A stretch of 42,390 bases of DNA from UMGS1696 sp964634795 (GTDB lineage Bacteria > Bacillota > Clostridia > Oscillospirales > CAG-272), in assembly GCA_964634795.1 (NCBI GenBank), contig CAZWLL010000018.1:1-42390 (forward strand), given 5' to 3'. The notes below the pieces were generated by a model. It did no database searches, was not told the DNA's origin, and saw only the letters and a list, made by a program, of their open reading frames with translations. How positions within the stretch are numbered: the stretch's first letter is position 1; each line of letters begins with the position of its first letter. The translations under genes were made by a program, and so were the position numbers. This document shows, in pieces, positions 1-7,943 of this stretch.

Positions 1-171
1 GGAGAATTTCCGGTCACGGAAATTCTCGAGAGCGGGATGGTTGCCTTCACTACTCTGCTGAGGTATATTCCCGCTCACTGTTCAGCCTAATAAGCGGAGA
101 ATTTCCGGTCACGGAAATTCTCGAGAGCGGGATGGTTGCCTTCACTACTCAGCTGAAGTATATTCCCGCTC
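1..171 (-). repeat. Two-hairpin 3'-end repeat array, locus 1 (2 copies, 95-bp unit)
   Basis: Two tandem copies start at 1 and 96. Each has a compact hairpin with 11-bp arms and a GTCA loop (arms 2-12/17-27 and 97-107/112-122). Each also has a long-loop stem GAGCGGG/CCCGCTC (30-36/70-76 and 125-131/165-171) with a 33-nt loop. Read on the minus strand, the strand of the neighbouring gene, the long-loop stem comes first and the compact hairpin second. The stop codon of the YycH-like gene (TAG, 145-147) lies in the loop of the gene-proximal copy, so the last residues of that protein are encoded by the repeat. No T-run follows the hairpins, so they are not typical intrinsic terminators. The window begins exactly at a unit boundary, which may be an assembly break at a repeat. 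Confidence 0.9.
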
Positions 172-1506
172 ACTGTTCAGCCACTGTGCTTCAACGGACT
201 CCGAAACAAAATCACTTCTGTATACTATAGATGTGCGCTTCACACTGTTTCCGGTTTCTTTCATTATAGATATAAAACTCTCTTCCAGCATCAGAATATG
301 ACGCTCACCGAGATTGCGTACAGACACGGAATACAACGACGCGCTTCTTAATATCCCGTTCTCGAATTCCGCCGTGAACGCAGGCTCAATATCATATATT
401 TTTATCCCGTCAAAAGCATACATGAATTTTATCGTTACTTTTCCTTCACTCGACTGAACGGATTCGAGATATATCTCAGCATCGCCTCCCGCGATGTTTC
501 TGTTCAGCGAACGAAGGTATGTTATAATCGAAATCGATGCTTTGATATAATTTTCTATTGTCGCCTCATCACTATATCCCAAAAAATCGTCAAGTCCAAT
601 GCCGCCGTCGGAATAAGAATCATACTCTATCCCCGATTCTCTTATATACAGCGCTCCGTGCGAATCCACATAGCTGTCCATTCCCTCTTCATCGACATGC
701 GATGAAAGCAATTTATCGGGGTTTAAAGCAAAGAATCTCATAAGACCGCTCTTTTCTTCGTCGGTCATCTCGGTTTGAATGAGAGCTGCCGTGTCGCCGG
801 TAATCAGTATGCTCTTTGTTTCGATATTTTCCGTAAACACAGGCTGTCCTTCATACATTTTGCATTTGTACATACTGTTTCCGTAGGAATCCAGTATTTT
901 TCGGGTATCTTCCTTCGTCAGAACATTCTCCGGTATTCCCGAATAAATTTTAACCTCACCGTCTTCAGACTTTACCGCAATGTCGATTCTGCCAGAACCA
1001 TCGGTATTGGGTATAATATACATTTCATATATATACGAGGTTACGGCTGTACGCGCGGTTTCGACTCCGCGGCAGGCATCGGCAAAAATTCCTATTACAC
1101 AATCCGGCAGTTCATCGTGATATCTTATATAAACGGAAACACTGTTTTCGGCATATTCGTCCCACTTTGAATATTCCGCATCCGAAACCAAATCGGGAGT
1201 CATAATCTCGGATATTATTCCGGACAGCTCACGATATATTTCGCTTAAAACATTAGCCGTACCCGATATGCCCAGCATTTCATCGTCATATGTTATTCCG
1301 ATAAACTCCGGAATTATATAGCGTGTTATATCAATGCTGTACTCTGTTTTCTCGGATGTGATTGTACTTAAATCAAACGGAACAATGGACTGACTCATAT
1401 TAAGCATGTAAACAATGCAAAATACCATTAAAACAAGTACAATTGTCAAAATCGTGCAAATTACGATTTTTAAAGTATTTATCCCTCCGCATCTGTTTTT
1501 GTCCAT
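145..1506 (-). CDS. YycH-like accessory protein of a WalRK-type two-component system
   Basis: A 453-residue protein with a short cytoplasmic N-terminus, one membrane helix at about residues 12-35, and a large extracellular domain. This is the layout of YycH/YycI, which bind and restrain the WalK sensor at the membrane. Its position directly after the sensor kinase, with start and stop sharing one base (TAATG), supports that role. The sequence itself is only weakly recognisable as this family, so the call rests mainly on topology and context. The last residues (about SEREYTSAE) come from the repeat array at 1-171, whose loop supplies the stop codon. Alternative: an unrelated extracytoplasmic lipid- or wall-sensing partner. 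Confidence 0.6.
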   Translation of the reverse strand: MDKNRCGGINTLKIVICTILTIVLVLMVFCIVYMLNMSQSIVPFDLSTITSEKTEYSIDITRYIIPEFIGITYDDEMLGISGTANVLSEIYRELSGIISEIMTPDLVSDAEYSKWDEYAENSVSVYIRYHDELPDCVIGIFADACRGVETARTAVTSYIYEMYIIPNTDGSGRIDIAVKSEDGEVKIYSGIPENVLTKEDTRKILDSYGNSMYKCKMYEGQPVFTENIETKSILITGDTAALIQTEMTDEEKSGLMRFFALNPDKLLSSHVDEEGMDSYVDSHGALYIRESGIEYDSYSDGGIGLDDFLGYSDEATIENYIKASISIITYLRSLNRNIAGGDAEIYLESVQSSEGKVTIKFMYAFDGIKIYDIEPAFTAEFENGILRSASLYSVSVRNLGERHILMLEESFISIMKETGNSVKRTSIVYRSDFVSESVEAQWLNSEREYTSAE

Positions 1507-3344
1507 TACTTAATTTCCTTTTTCTCGGTTTTTATCTTGCAGACTACGGGAAGCTCTATAAATACGGATGTTCCCTTATCGAGTACACTTTCGATTTTAA
1601 TACTGCCTCCGTGAGCCTCAACCAACTCCTTCGCTATAGCAAGACCTAAGCCTGTACCTCCGGCATCCTGATTTCTCGATTTTTCAACCCGATAGAATCG
1701 TTCGAAAAGATGTGATATATCGGACTGAGGAATTCCGATTCCGTTATCCGCAATATTGATGATTACACTGTCATGTGCGGTCTTCTTAATCTTTATATCA
1801 ATCTGACCGCCGTCGGGAGTATATTTGATTGCGTTGGATATAATGTTTATGATAACCTGTTCGATTCTCTGGCGGTCCGCCGTTATCTCAGGCAGGTCAC
1901 GGTCACAGCCGAACGTCATTTTATGTCCGTGAGCTTCAAGGTCAACGCGCATCACGTCACACAAACGTCTGACCAACTGACGAAGATCGAACTTTTCGAT
2001 ATTCCACTGTGTTTTTTTGTTGTCAAGTCTCGACAGTACAAGAAGATCGGATACAATTCTTTTCATTCGGTCACTTTCCGAAAGGACCATATCGAGGAAG
2101 TAATTGCGCGTTTCCTCATCCATTTCATCGTCCATACGAATGGTTTCGGCTGCGCTTTTAATGGCTGTAAGAGGTGTCTTCAGCTCATGTGATACATTGG
2201 CTACAAATTCTCTTCTGCTCTCGTCAAGCTCGAATCTTCCCGTTACGTCATGTACTATTACTATACATCCTACCGAGCTTTTTTTACCGTCCGTATATTT
2301 AAACGGTGCACAGCTTACATCATATACACGGTCTCTGCATATTCTGTCTCTGAAAACGTATCCGTCCTTTGTATTTTCGACCTCCGCATCGGGGGATGTC
2401 AGCTCGAATGTTCCTCCGTGGTCAACAAGCGGAATATCCAAAATCTCAAAGCACTTTTCCGTGGTGAGAGTTCCTATATCCGAGCCCAATAACGCGCCCG
2501 CACTGTTATTCGACTGCATTACACTGCCTTCCTGTGTAAAGGCAATTACGGGGTCTCGCAAACATGACAGTACGGTCTCAAGCTTTTCGCGTTCACCGTC
2601 GACCTCTTCAAGCGTTGTCTTCAGCCGTTCTTTCATATAGTTGAAGTTTTCCGCAAGCACACCTATTTCATCTTCGGACCGTACTTCGATTTCATACGAG
2701 AATTCACCAGATGCAACAAGCTGAGTACCGTATGTTAAGCTTTGAAGTGGGGATGAAATTGATTTTGCGAGAAAGAATGAAAGAAGCACTGCAATAAAAA
2801 TACCTATCAGCATTGCCTGGAATACTATACGGTACAGCACGCTGTTCAGCTGCCGCATTTCTCCCAGTGAATCTATAATATATACAATGGTATCGTCGGC
2901 GCTGTCATCGTCCACCGATATTCTTACTGCCCAGTCGGAGCTGTCAGTGCTTCCCGAAGCGGTATTTTCACCGTTTCCGCTTATGGCAGTCAATAAATTC
3001 GGCGTGATTTTAAGTGTGGAGCCCAGTGATATATCGGATCCCGAAAGCATTTCACCGTCAAGGTTGAGGACAAAATAGTTTCGGTTTTTATCGATGCCCA
3101 AAATACTTCCGTATGCGGCAAGCACTTCCTTCATCTGAGCGGCGGGGTGCTCGCTCTTTGCGGCTTGGGTTAATTCCGCCATGAGCAGTCCGTCCTCGTC
3201 AAAGCATTCAGTCATCTGCTCTGCGAAATTATCAACATAATACGATGCAACTCCGCTCAGAAGTATTGCTCCAACCGAACACATTACCGCGATAATAAAT
3301 ACAAGAAGTATAAGTACTATCTTGAAATACAAGCTTTTAAACAT
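1506..3344 (-). CDS. walK: WalK/PhoR-type sensor histidine kinase
   Basis: A 612-residue membrane kinase. It has helices at about 8-30 and 172-194 with an extracellular sensor region between them. A HAMP segment (about 195-248), a PAS-like domain (about 252-370), a HisKA region with phosphoacceptor His386 in SHELKTP, and an HATPase domain follow. The HATPase shows the N-box (around Asn500-Asn504), DNGIGIP (533-539) and GTGLGLA (563-569). The domain order matches WalK (VicK/YycG), the cell-wall homeostasis sensor of Gram-positive bacteria. It sits 7 bases after its response regulator and is followed by a YycH-like gene. PhoR has a similar order, so the exact paralogue is uncertain, but the kinase function is clear. 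Confidence 0.85.
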   Translation of the reverse strand: MFKSLYFKIVLILLVFIIAVMCSVGAILLSGVASYYVDNFAEQMTECFDEDGLLMAELTQAAKSEHPAAQMKEVLAAYGSILGIDKNRNYFVLNLDGEMLSGSDISLGSTLKITPNLLTAISGNGENTASGSTDSSDWAVRISVDDDSADDTIVYIIDSLGEMRQLNSVLYRIVFQAMLIGIFIAVLLSFFLAKSISSPLQSLTYGTQLVASGEFSYEIEVRSEDEIGVLAENFNYMKERLKTTLEEVDGEREKLETVLSCLRDPVIAFTQEGSVMQSNNSAGALLGSDIGTLTTEKCFEILDIPLVDHGGTFELTSPDAEVENTKDGYVFRDRICRDRVYDVSCAPFKYTDGKKSSVGCIVIVHDVTGRFELDESRREFVANVSHELKTPLTAIKSAAETIRMDDEMDEETRNYFLDMVLSESDRMKRIVSDLLVLSRLDNKKTQWNIEKFDLRQLVRRLCDVMRVDLEAHGHKMTFGCDRDLPEITADRQRIEQVIINIISNAIKYTPDGGQIDIKIKKTAHDSVIINIADNGIGIPQSDISHLFERFYRVEKSRNQDAGGTGLGLAIAKELVEAHGGSIKIESVLDKGTSVFIELPVVCKIKTEKKEIK

Positions 3345-3351
3345 ATTCCGT

Positions 3352-4068
3352 TTATCTCTTACTAAGGTAATATCCTACTCCGCGTTTTGTCATAAGATAT
3401 TCGGGATGCGCAGGGTCGGATTCTATTTTTTTACGTATTCTGTTTACCGTAACATCGACCGTGCGTATGTCGCCGAAATAATCATCGTATCCCCAGATTT
3501 TCTCAAGCAAATCCTCACGCGAGAAAGCCTGTCCGAGATTTTCGGCGAGGAAAAGAATCAGATTATAATCCTTTTTCGACATTTCGACGGGCTCACCGTT
3601 TTTTTCAACCGAATAATGCGATTTATCTATTGTAAGCTCTCCCACCGTTATTACGCCGGAATCGACTTTTTCTCCAGTAACTACCTCACCTGAAGAACGG
3701 CGTATATTAGCTTTTATCCTTGCTTTAAGCTCGGGGAAAGAAAACGGTTTTGTAACATAGTCATCTCCGCCGGTTTCGAGTCCGAGTATACGATCCTTTT
3801 CTTCCTCACGCGCGGTTACGAATATTATCGGCACCTGGCTTTTTCTGCGTATTCTCTCACAAACATCGAATCCAGACATTTTCGGAAGCATTATGTCAAG
3901 CAGGATAAGATCGTATCCGCCCTCCAAGCCCATTTTAAGTCCTTCCTCACCGTCATAAGCGATATCACATTCGAAGCCGTCCTTTCGTATGTTATACGCA
4001 AGAACCTGTGCTATATTTTTTTCATCCTCAACAACCAGAATTTTCTTTTTTCTTTCATTATTTTCCAT
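3352..4068 (-). CDS. walR: OmpR/PhoB-family response regulator (WalR-like)
   Basis: A 238-residue regulator. The receiver domain has the acidic pair Glu14/Asp15, phospho-acceptor Asp58 in LLDIMLP, the conserved Thr in FVTAREEE and the Lys in DYVTKPF. A winged-helix DNA-binding domain ends in VGYYLSKR, with the motif RTVDVTVNRIRKKIE. The ATG at 4068 is preferred because GGAG lies 11 bases upstream, a spacing seen for other genes here. A TTG at 4101 would sit directly on a purine-rich AAAGGAG. Together with the adjacent kinase and YycH-like gene it forms a WalRK-type system, expected to control wall hydrolases. No binding sites were identified in this window. Confidence 0.85.
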   Translation of the reverse strand: MENNERKKKILVVEDEKNIAQVLAYNIRKDGFECDIAYDGEEGLKMGLEGGYDLILLDIMLPKMSGFDVCERIRRKSQVPIIFVTAREEEKDRILGLETGGDDYVTKPFSFPELKARIKANIRRSSGEVVTGEKVDSGVITVGELTIDKSHYSVEKNGEPVEMSKKDYNLILFLAENLGQAFSREDLLEKIWGYDDYFGDIRTVDVTVNRIRKKIESDPAHPEYLMTKRGVGYYLSKR

Positions 4069-4119
4069 ATTCACAAAAACTCCGCTGATTATGCGGAACA
4101 ACTCCTTTCTATGGTATTT

Positions 4120-5211
4120 CTATTTACAAAAATTCACTATTTCCACATCTGTGTTTTCATTCTGCATTTCCGACAAAAGAAGCGATATTCTTTCGGAATT
4201 CCAACAATCTCCGAGGAATAATGTCACGTAATCACGTTCCGTGAAAATCGTCTTTATTTCTTCGATTATTCCGTCGGGATATGATGCGCCGTTAACGTCA
4301 AAGTCAGGTTTAATGGCACAGTAACCCCTCTCGAGAAGAAGCGAATCGAGCTCATCGTCTCCTGTTGTCATGGTGTATCTTATATTTTTTCCCGTAAGCA
4401 CCTTGAGCTTCGAATTCAACGAGTCGAAATATGCGGCAATTGTGTCGGCTGTTTCCGTTTTGCTCTCTCCCTCGCTGTAATTCGGCATTGCGAGGCAATA
4501 TCCGCCTTCCGCCATGAGCTTTAATATAAAATCACTGCTTGTGTTTTCACTGACAAGATATGTATATTCTATACCGTAGTTTTCAAGACTGTCGCGTGCC
4601 GCGAAAAAAGCATCGGAATTCTCCTCGGTCGAGCAAAAAACAAATATGCGCTTTATACTGTTTTCCTCACCGTCTGCTTCGTTTTGTGTGTCAGATGACG
4701 TATTGCCGTCATCGGATATGGTATATGACTTTAATAACTCCGACAACGTGAAAATTCTGTTTTCATCGAAAAAACGTATTCCCGATACGTCGTCTATAAC
4801 ATAGTTTTCATATGATATTCCGAGTGCATCGGCCGTGCTCTCCGCTTTGATGTAAAAAACACCAGAATTGCGGAAAACTCCGATGTTCTCCACAACCTCT
4901 CCGTTTACCGCAGCCGCGTTTGAATTAAAAAGAACCGAAATATAATCCTGTGTCAGGGTATTTTCGAGCAATAAATTGCCGTCATCGGGATATGTCAGTG
5001 TAATGTAATCAAACATTGTGAACAGCTCTGCCGGAACATATTTATCACCGTTTCTTTCAATCAACGGGTATCCCGCATCCTTATACCATTTTTCGTCATT
5101 GACTATAAGCGACGGATACTCGCCATCCCCTGCGGCATATGTTTTTCCCGTAAAGAACGCGGCTGTCAACACAATAAAAACAAACGAAAAAATTATTACC
5201 GCTTTCTTCAC
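4120..5211 (-). CDS. Secreted protein: copper-amine-oxidase-N-like domain plus degenerate polysaccharide-deacetylase-like domain
   Basis: A 363-residue protein with a signal peptide (about residues 1-26). Residues about 35-155 resemble the copper amine oxidase N-terminal-like substrate or wall-binding repeat (YPLIERNGDKYVPAEL, later VFYIKAESTADALGI). Residues about 185-363 have the spacing of a NodB polysaccharide-deacetylase fold (a conserved-looking LLLERGYCAIKPDFDVNG stretch). They lack the catalytic Asp-Asp pair and the HSxxH zinc motif, so I infer an inactive, carbohydrate-binding version. The GTG start overlaps the upstream stop (GTGA), with GAGG 10 bases before it, so translation is coupled to the DUF3810 gene. 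Its place before walRK suggests a cell-envelope role. Confidence 0.55.
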   Translation of the reverse strand: MKKAVIIFSFVFIVLTAAFFTGKTYAAGDGEYPSLIVNDEKWYKDAGYPLIERNGDKYVPAELFTMFDYITLTYPDDGNLLLENTLTQDYISVLFNSNAAAVNGEVVENIGVFRNSGVFYIKAESTADALGISYENYVIDDVSGIRFFDENRIFTLSELLKSYTISDDGNTSSDTQNEADGEENSIKRIFVFCSTEENSDAFFAARDSLENYGIEYTYLVSENTSSDFILKLMAEGGYCLAMPNYSEGESKTETADTIAAYFDSLNSKLKVLTGKNIRYTMTTGDDELDSLLLERGYCAIKPDFDVNGASYPDGIIEEIKTIFTERDYVTLFLGDCWNSERISLLLSEMQNENTDVEIVNFCK

Positions 5212-6329
5212 TGTTCATTTACCTCATTCAATTGCTTGTAATATGCAACCGCGAGATCGACAACCATACCGTAGCTTTTCGAACCTTCGACCGTTCCCTG
5301 TATTTCAAGGTATTTATTGTTCACGGCATCGCTCACATCGGCAGCCTTGTTTTCTCTGTACTTATCGAAAAATTCGCTGTAGCAATTCAAATCGTATCTT
5401 ACTCTGTAATCAAGAGCTTTTACAGCTTTCGAGTATAGTGTCGGTGAAGCTTTATAAAGTGCCGAAATGAGATACTCGTACATATTCAGGTAACCCGAAT
5501 ACTGCATGAATGTATCATCGGAATTTATACATACAAGGTAAGCAATGAAATTTGCTTCATTCTCACGCGCTATACCTCTTTGGTGGGCCATTTCATGCGC
5601 CGTTGTGTATACATTGACAAAATACGGATAATTGGTATTAAGATTAGCCTCTCCCGTAAAGAATGTATATACTCCCGATATGTGAGTATATGTCATAATA
5701 CCGGAGAGCATTATCTCCTTCACGGGAGCGTTAAGCACCTGTATAAATTCATAGCTCTCGGAGAGCTTTTTATACGATTCGGAGCACAGACGCACCGTAT
5801 CGTTATGCGAATACGGTCTGACAGAGCCTTTTTCCTGAACAATGACAACATCATCGACAAGTGAATTCAGCTTATCTATTACAATCGAAATCGTTTCGTA
5901 TAACTCGTCCCCCGTTACGTTTTCTCTCGCTATACCGAGCCGCTTATCAAGTGTATCGGTATGGTAGCTTACACCGAAATTAAAGACGAATACCGAATAA
6001 ACAAAAATAAGTATTGCCAGCATACCCGTAATGCATCTTATAAGCTGTCTGTTTCCTCTTTTTGCGGATTTTACCGCATATACTATCAAGCACACGAAAA
6101 TGACGGGACTCGATAATACAAGGGTTTCCGCAAGGGAAAACGGAAAAACAGACGATAAATGAGCCGTAAACGCGCGCAAGTGCGAGGAAATATTATCACT
6201 CCAGTAATTCGCGAAATCGGCAGAAAAAACAGCCGCTGTCTGTACCGCCGCCGCGGCAATACCTATTATCGCAAAAACCCACGCGAAAACGGGAACATAC
6301 ATATTTATTTTCTTAAGCAATCGCATCAT
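5208..6329 (-). CDS. DUF3810-type membrane metallopeptidase-like protein
   Basis: A 373-residue protein with N-terminal membrane helices (about 13-34, 68-90 and 100-120) and a soluble domain carrying HEMAH (His245, Glu246, His249) followed by Gln250 and the acidic stretch RENEANF. This HExxH with downstream glutamates matches the DUF3810 family, which looks like a zinc peptidase but has no assigned substrate. The start overlaps the end of the pseudouridine synthase gene (ATGA) and its own stop overlaps the next gene, so it belongs to the operon running toward walRK. A second ATG one codon later is an equally possible start. Confidence 0.8.
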   Translation of the reverse strand: MMRLLKKINMYVPVFAWVFAIIGIAAAAVQTAAVFSADFANYWSDNISSHLRAFTAHLSSVFPFSLAETLVLSSPVIFVCLIVYAVKSAKRGNRQLIRCITGMLAILIFVYSVFVFNFGVSYHTDTLDKRLGIARENVTGDELYETISIVIDKLNSLVDDVVIVQEKGSVRPYSHNDTVRLCSESYKKLSESYEFIQVLNAPVKEIMLSGIMTYTHISGVYTFFTGEANLNTNYPYFVNVYTTAHEMAHQRGIARENEANFIAYLVCINSDDTFMQYSGYLNMYEYLISALYKASPTLYSKAVKALDYRVRYDLNCYSEFFDKYRENKAADVSDAVNNKYLEIQGTVEGSKSYGMVVDLAVAYYKQLNEVNEQ

Positions 6330-7270
6330 ACAATAACCTTATCGAGAATATCGTTTATATCTTCATCAAATTCCAGATTGCGAATAAGCTCTGCCATATC
6401 TGACGGAATGGGAGCTGTAACACTCATTTCATGCCCGTCAACCGGATGCGGAAATTCGGTTTTCCAAGAGTGAAGAGCATGACGTGATATGTATTTATCC
6501 GTGCCCTCTCTGCCGTACAGAGTATCTCCGAGCAAAGGACATCCGAGAGACGCAAAATGCACACGTATTTGATGTGTTCTTCCTGTAATGGGGTGAGCGG
6601 CGACAATGCACTTCCCGTTTTTCTCACATAAAACTCTGTAATCCGTTACGGCAAGCTTGGCATCGGCAGCATTCGCGGGGCATACCTCTCGCTCTATTAT
6701 GCTGTCCTCACGTCGGCGCATGTATGTCTCTATTCTTCCGCACCGTTCATCGGGTACGGAATCCAAAACGGCTATGTAGGTTTTGCGTATCTTTCCGTCT
6801 ACCATAGACGAATACATTTTGTAAGACGCATCCTTTGTGTTAGCGGTAAGCATACATCCGCTTGTATCTCGGTCAAGTCTGTTCACTGGTCTGAAAACAT
6901 ACGTGGAATCCTTATATCTGTACGCCAAAGCATTTGCTACGGTATCGAGCTTGTGTCCGAGAGAGGGATGAGACGGCATATTGTACGGCTTATTAACTGC
7001 GGTCAAATATTCATCCTCGTAAAGAACTTTAATCGGAAGCTCAACCGGAATGATATACGGACTGACGTCGCACGGTTTGTCCTCGGTAGCCAGCGAAAGA
7101 ACATCACCCTTTTTCAGAATATACCTGACAGTAACCCATTCTCCGTTGACTTTTATTCCGTCGGGTGAAAACTTGAGCTTTTTTATAAGATTCATCGAAT
7201 AGCCGAAATCCTTCTTCAAAACCTCACGTATCAGCTTTCCCTCGTAATTTTCATCTACGATTATATCCAT
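6326..7270 (-). CDS. RluA-family pseudouridine synthase (RluD-like)
   Basis: A 314-residue enzyme expected to convert uridine to pseudouridine in rRNA. Residues about 1-60 form an S4 RNA-binding domain. The catalytic motif is NRLDRDTSG with the catalytic aspartate at Asp133. GRTHQIRVHFASLGCPLLGD is the conserved C-terminal motif of the RluA/RluD group. The length is normal for the family. It lies in an operon with 3 bases between it and the upstream small gene and a 4-base overlap with the next. The exact rRNA target cannot be told from the sequence. Confidence 0.9.
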   Translation of the reverse strand: MDIIVDENYEGKLIREVLKKDFGYSMNLIKKLKFSPDGIKVNGEWVTVRYILKKGDVLSLATEDKPCDVSPYIIPVELPIKVLYEDEYLTAVNKPYNMPSHPSLGHKLDTVANALAYRYKDSTYVFRPVNRLDRDTSGCMLTANTKDASYKMYSSMVDGKIRKTYIAVLDSVPDERCGRIETYMRRREDSIIEREVCPANAADAKLAVTDYRVLCEKNGKCIVAAHPITGRTHQIRVHFASLGCPLLGDTLYGREGTDKYISRHALHSWKTEFPHPVDGHEMSVTAPIPSDMAELIRNLEFDEDINDILDKVIV

Positions 7271-7273
7271 ATG

Positions 7274-7621
7274 TCAGTCTTCCAGTTGTCTCCAATAGCT
7301 GTAGAACGCGATTACCGTTCTTTCTTCCCCGCCGTGCTCAATATCATGCGCGGTTATAACAACACCGTCGAGAGACATGAGCTCCCACGCGTGAAGATCA
7401 TCGATTTTCACTCTCATCAGAACATCCTGACTCGAGTATACCAAAAGCTCATCGTCCTTCTTAATGATAGCACCGCTCTTTCCGACAACCTCTTCTATAC
7501 CGTCTATTCTCTCTGTTACGCATTTAAGGCTTCGTCCGTCAAGATAGTTGGCTAAATCGCGTTTATATCTTTTGCTGTCAATGTTTTTGCACTTAGTCCA
7601 ATTCTTTGTTTTTTTTAGCAT
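7274..7621 (-). CDS. Conserved small protein of unknown function
   Basis: A 115-residue soluble, charged protein beginning with a Lys-rich segment and without signal peptide or membrane helix. I do not recognise a family. It is the first gene of the minus-strand operon that runs through rluA, DUF3810, the deacetylase-like gene and walRK. A GGTG lies 5 bases before its ATG. The upstream region carries two short palindromes (7635-7648 and 7663-7676) flanking a possible -10 box. Confidence 0.65.
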   Translation of the reverse strand: MLKKTKNWTKCKNIDSKRYKRDLANYLDGRSLKCVTERIDGIEEVVGKSGAIIKKDDELLVYSSQDVLMRVKIDDLHAWELMSLDGVVITAHDIEHGGEERTVIAFYSYWRQLED

Positions 7622-7634
7622 CTTTTCACCAATT

Positions 7635-7676
7635 AATTGTTAACAATTTGTGTTATACGCCGAATTTCACGAAATT
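7635..7676 (-). promoter_or_regulatory. Putative promoter/operator region for the 7621-to-145 operon
   Basis: On the minus strand a TATAAC box (7657-7652) sits between two perfect palindromes, AATTGTTAACAATT (7635-7648) and AATTTCACGAAATT (7663-7676). The -35 box is weak. The placement around the -10 suggests repressor control, but no regulator can be named from the sequence. Confidence 0.35.
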
Positions 7677-7688
7677 TTAAAAAAAGTA

Positions 7689-7726
7689 TTGCAAATCGTC
7701 CAAATTAAGTCTATTATTAATAGACT
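7689..7726 (+). promoter_or_regulatory. Sigma-A promoter with overlapping 19-bp palindromic operator (ABC-DUF1854-ABC operon)
   Basis: The -35 TTGCAA (7689-7694), a 17-base spacer and -10 TATTAT (7712-7717) form a good promoter. The -10 lies entirely within a perfect 19-bp palindrome (7708-7726; AGTCTATTA, central T, TAATAGACT). A repressor bound here would block RNA polymerase. Size and symmetry suit a MarR- or TetR-type dimer; a MarR gene lies at 13604-14062, though a link is only inferred. The promoter lies about 220 bases before the first gene. Confidence 0.65.
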
Positions 7727-7943
7727 ATGTGAATGGTATTAACACGCTGAGTGCGCGTTGACTGCCGTTCTCACGCTCGTGAAATAAACTCTATTATGCA
7801 TCAATTATAGCACAAAACAAAGTCCGTGTGAAGAACAATCATGAATTTTTACACATTAATATAATACACGGATCGATCCTATTGCTTTCCGACCGCGAAG
7901 TGCGGTTACGGAAACAAATTCTCAAGAAAGGTGTGTGCCTATT
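7727..7943 (+). promoter_or_regulatory. Long 5' leader of the ABC operon with stable stem-loop
   Basis: About 217 bases separate the promoter from the start codon and hold no open reading frame. A stable hairpin lies at 7886-7914: TTTCCG (7886-7891) and ACCGC (7892-7896) pair with GCGGT (7902-7906) and CGGAAA (7909-7914). It ends about 20 bases before the AAAGG ribosome site. A longer-range pairing between CCGTGT (near 7825) and ACACGG (near 7866) is also possible. I recognise no known riboswitch class here. Confidence 0.4.

Noticed and set aside
2..27. Repeat hairpins as intrinsic terminators
   Set aside because: No T-run follows them on the gene strand, and genes with clear terminators elsewhere in the window use T-tailed hairpins.
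1..171. Diversity-generating retroelement variable repeat at the gene 3' end
   Set aside because: The duplicated 3' ends invite this idea, but there is no reverse transcriptase, the differences are not limited to adenines, and the target genes are unrelated housekeeping genes.
775..1170. Plus-strand reading frames inside the yycH-walK region and similar long antisense frames elsewhere
   Set aside because: They lie opposite clear family-matched genes, lack ribosome sites and show no recognisable domain.
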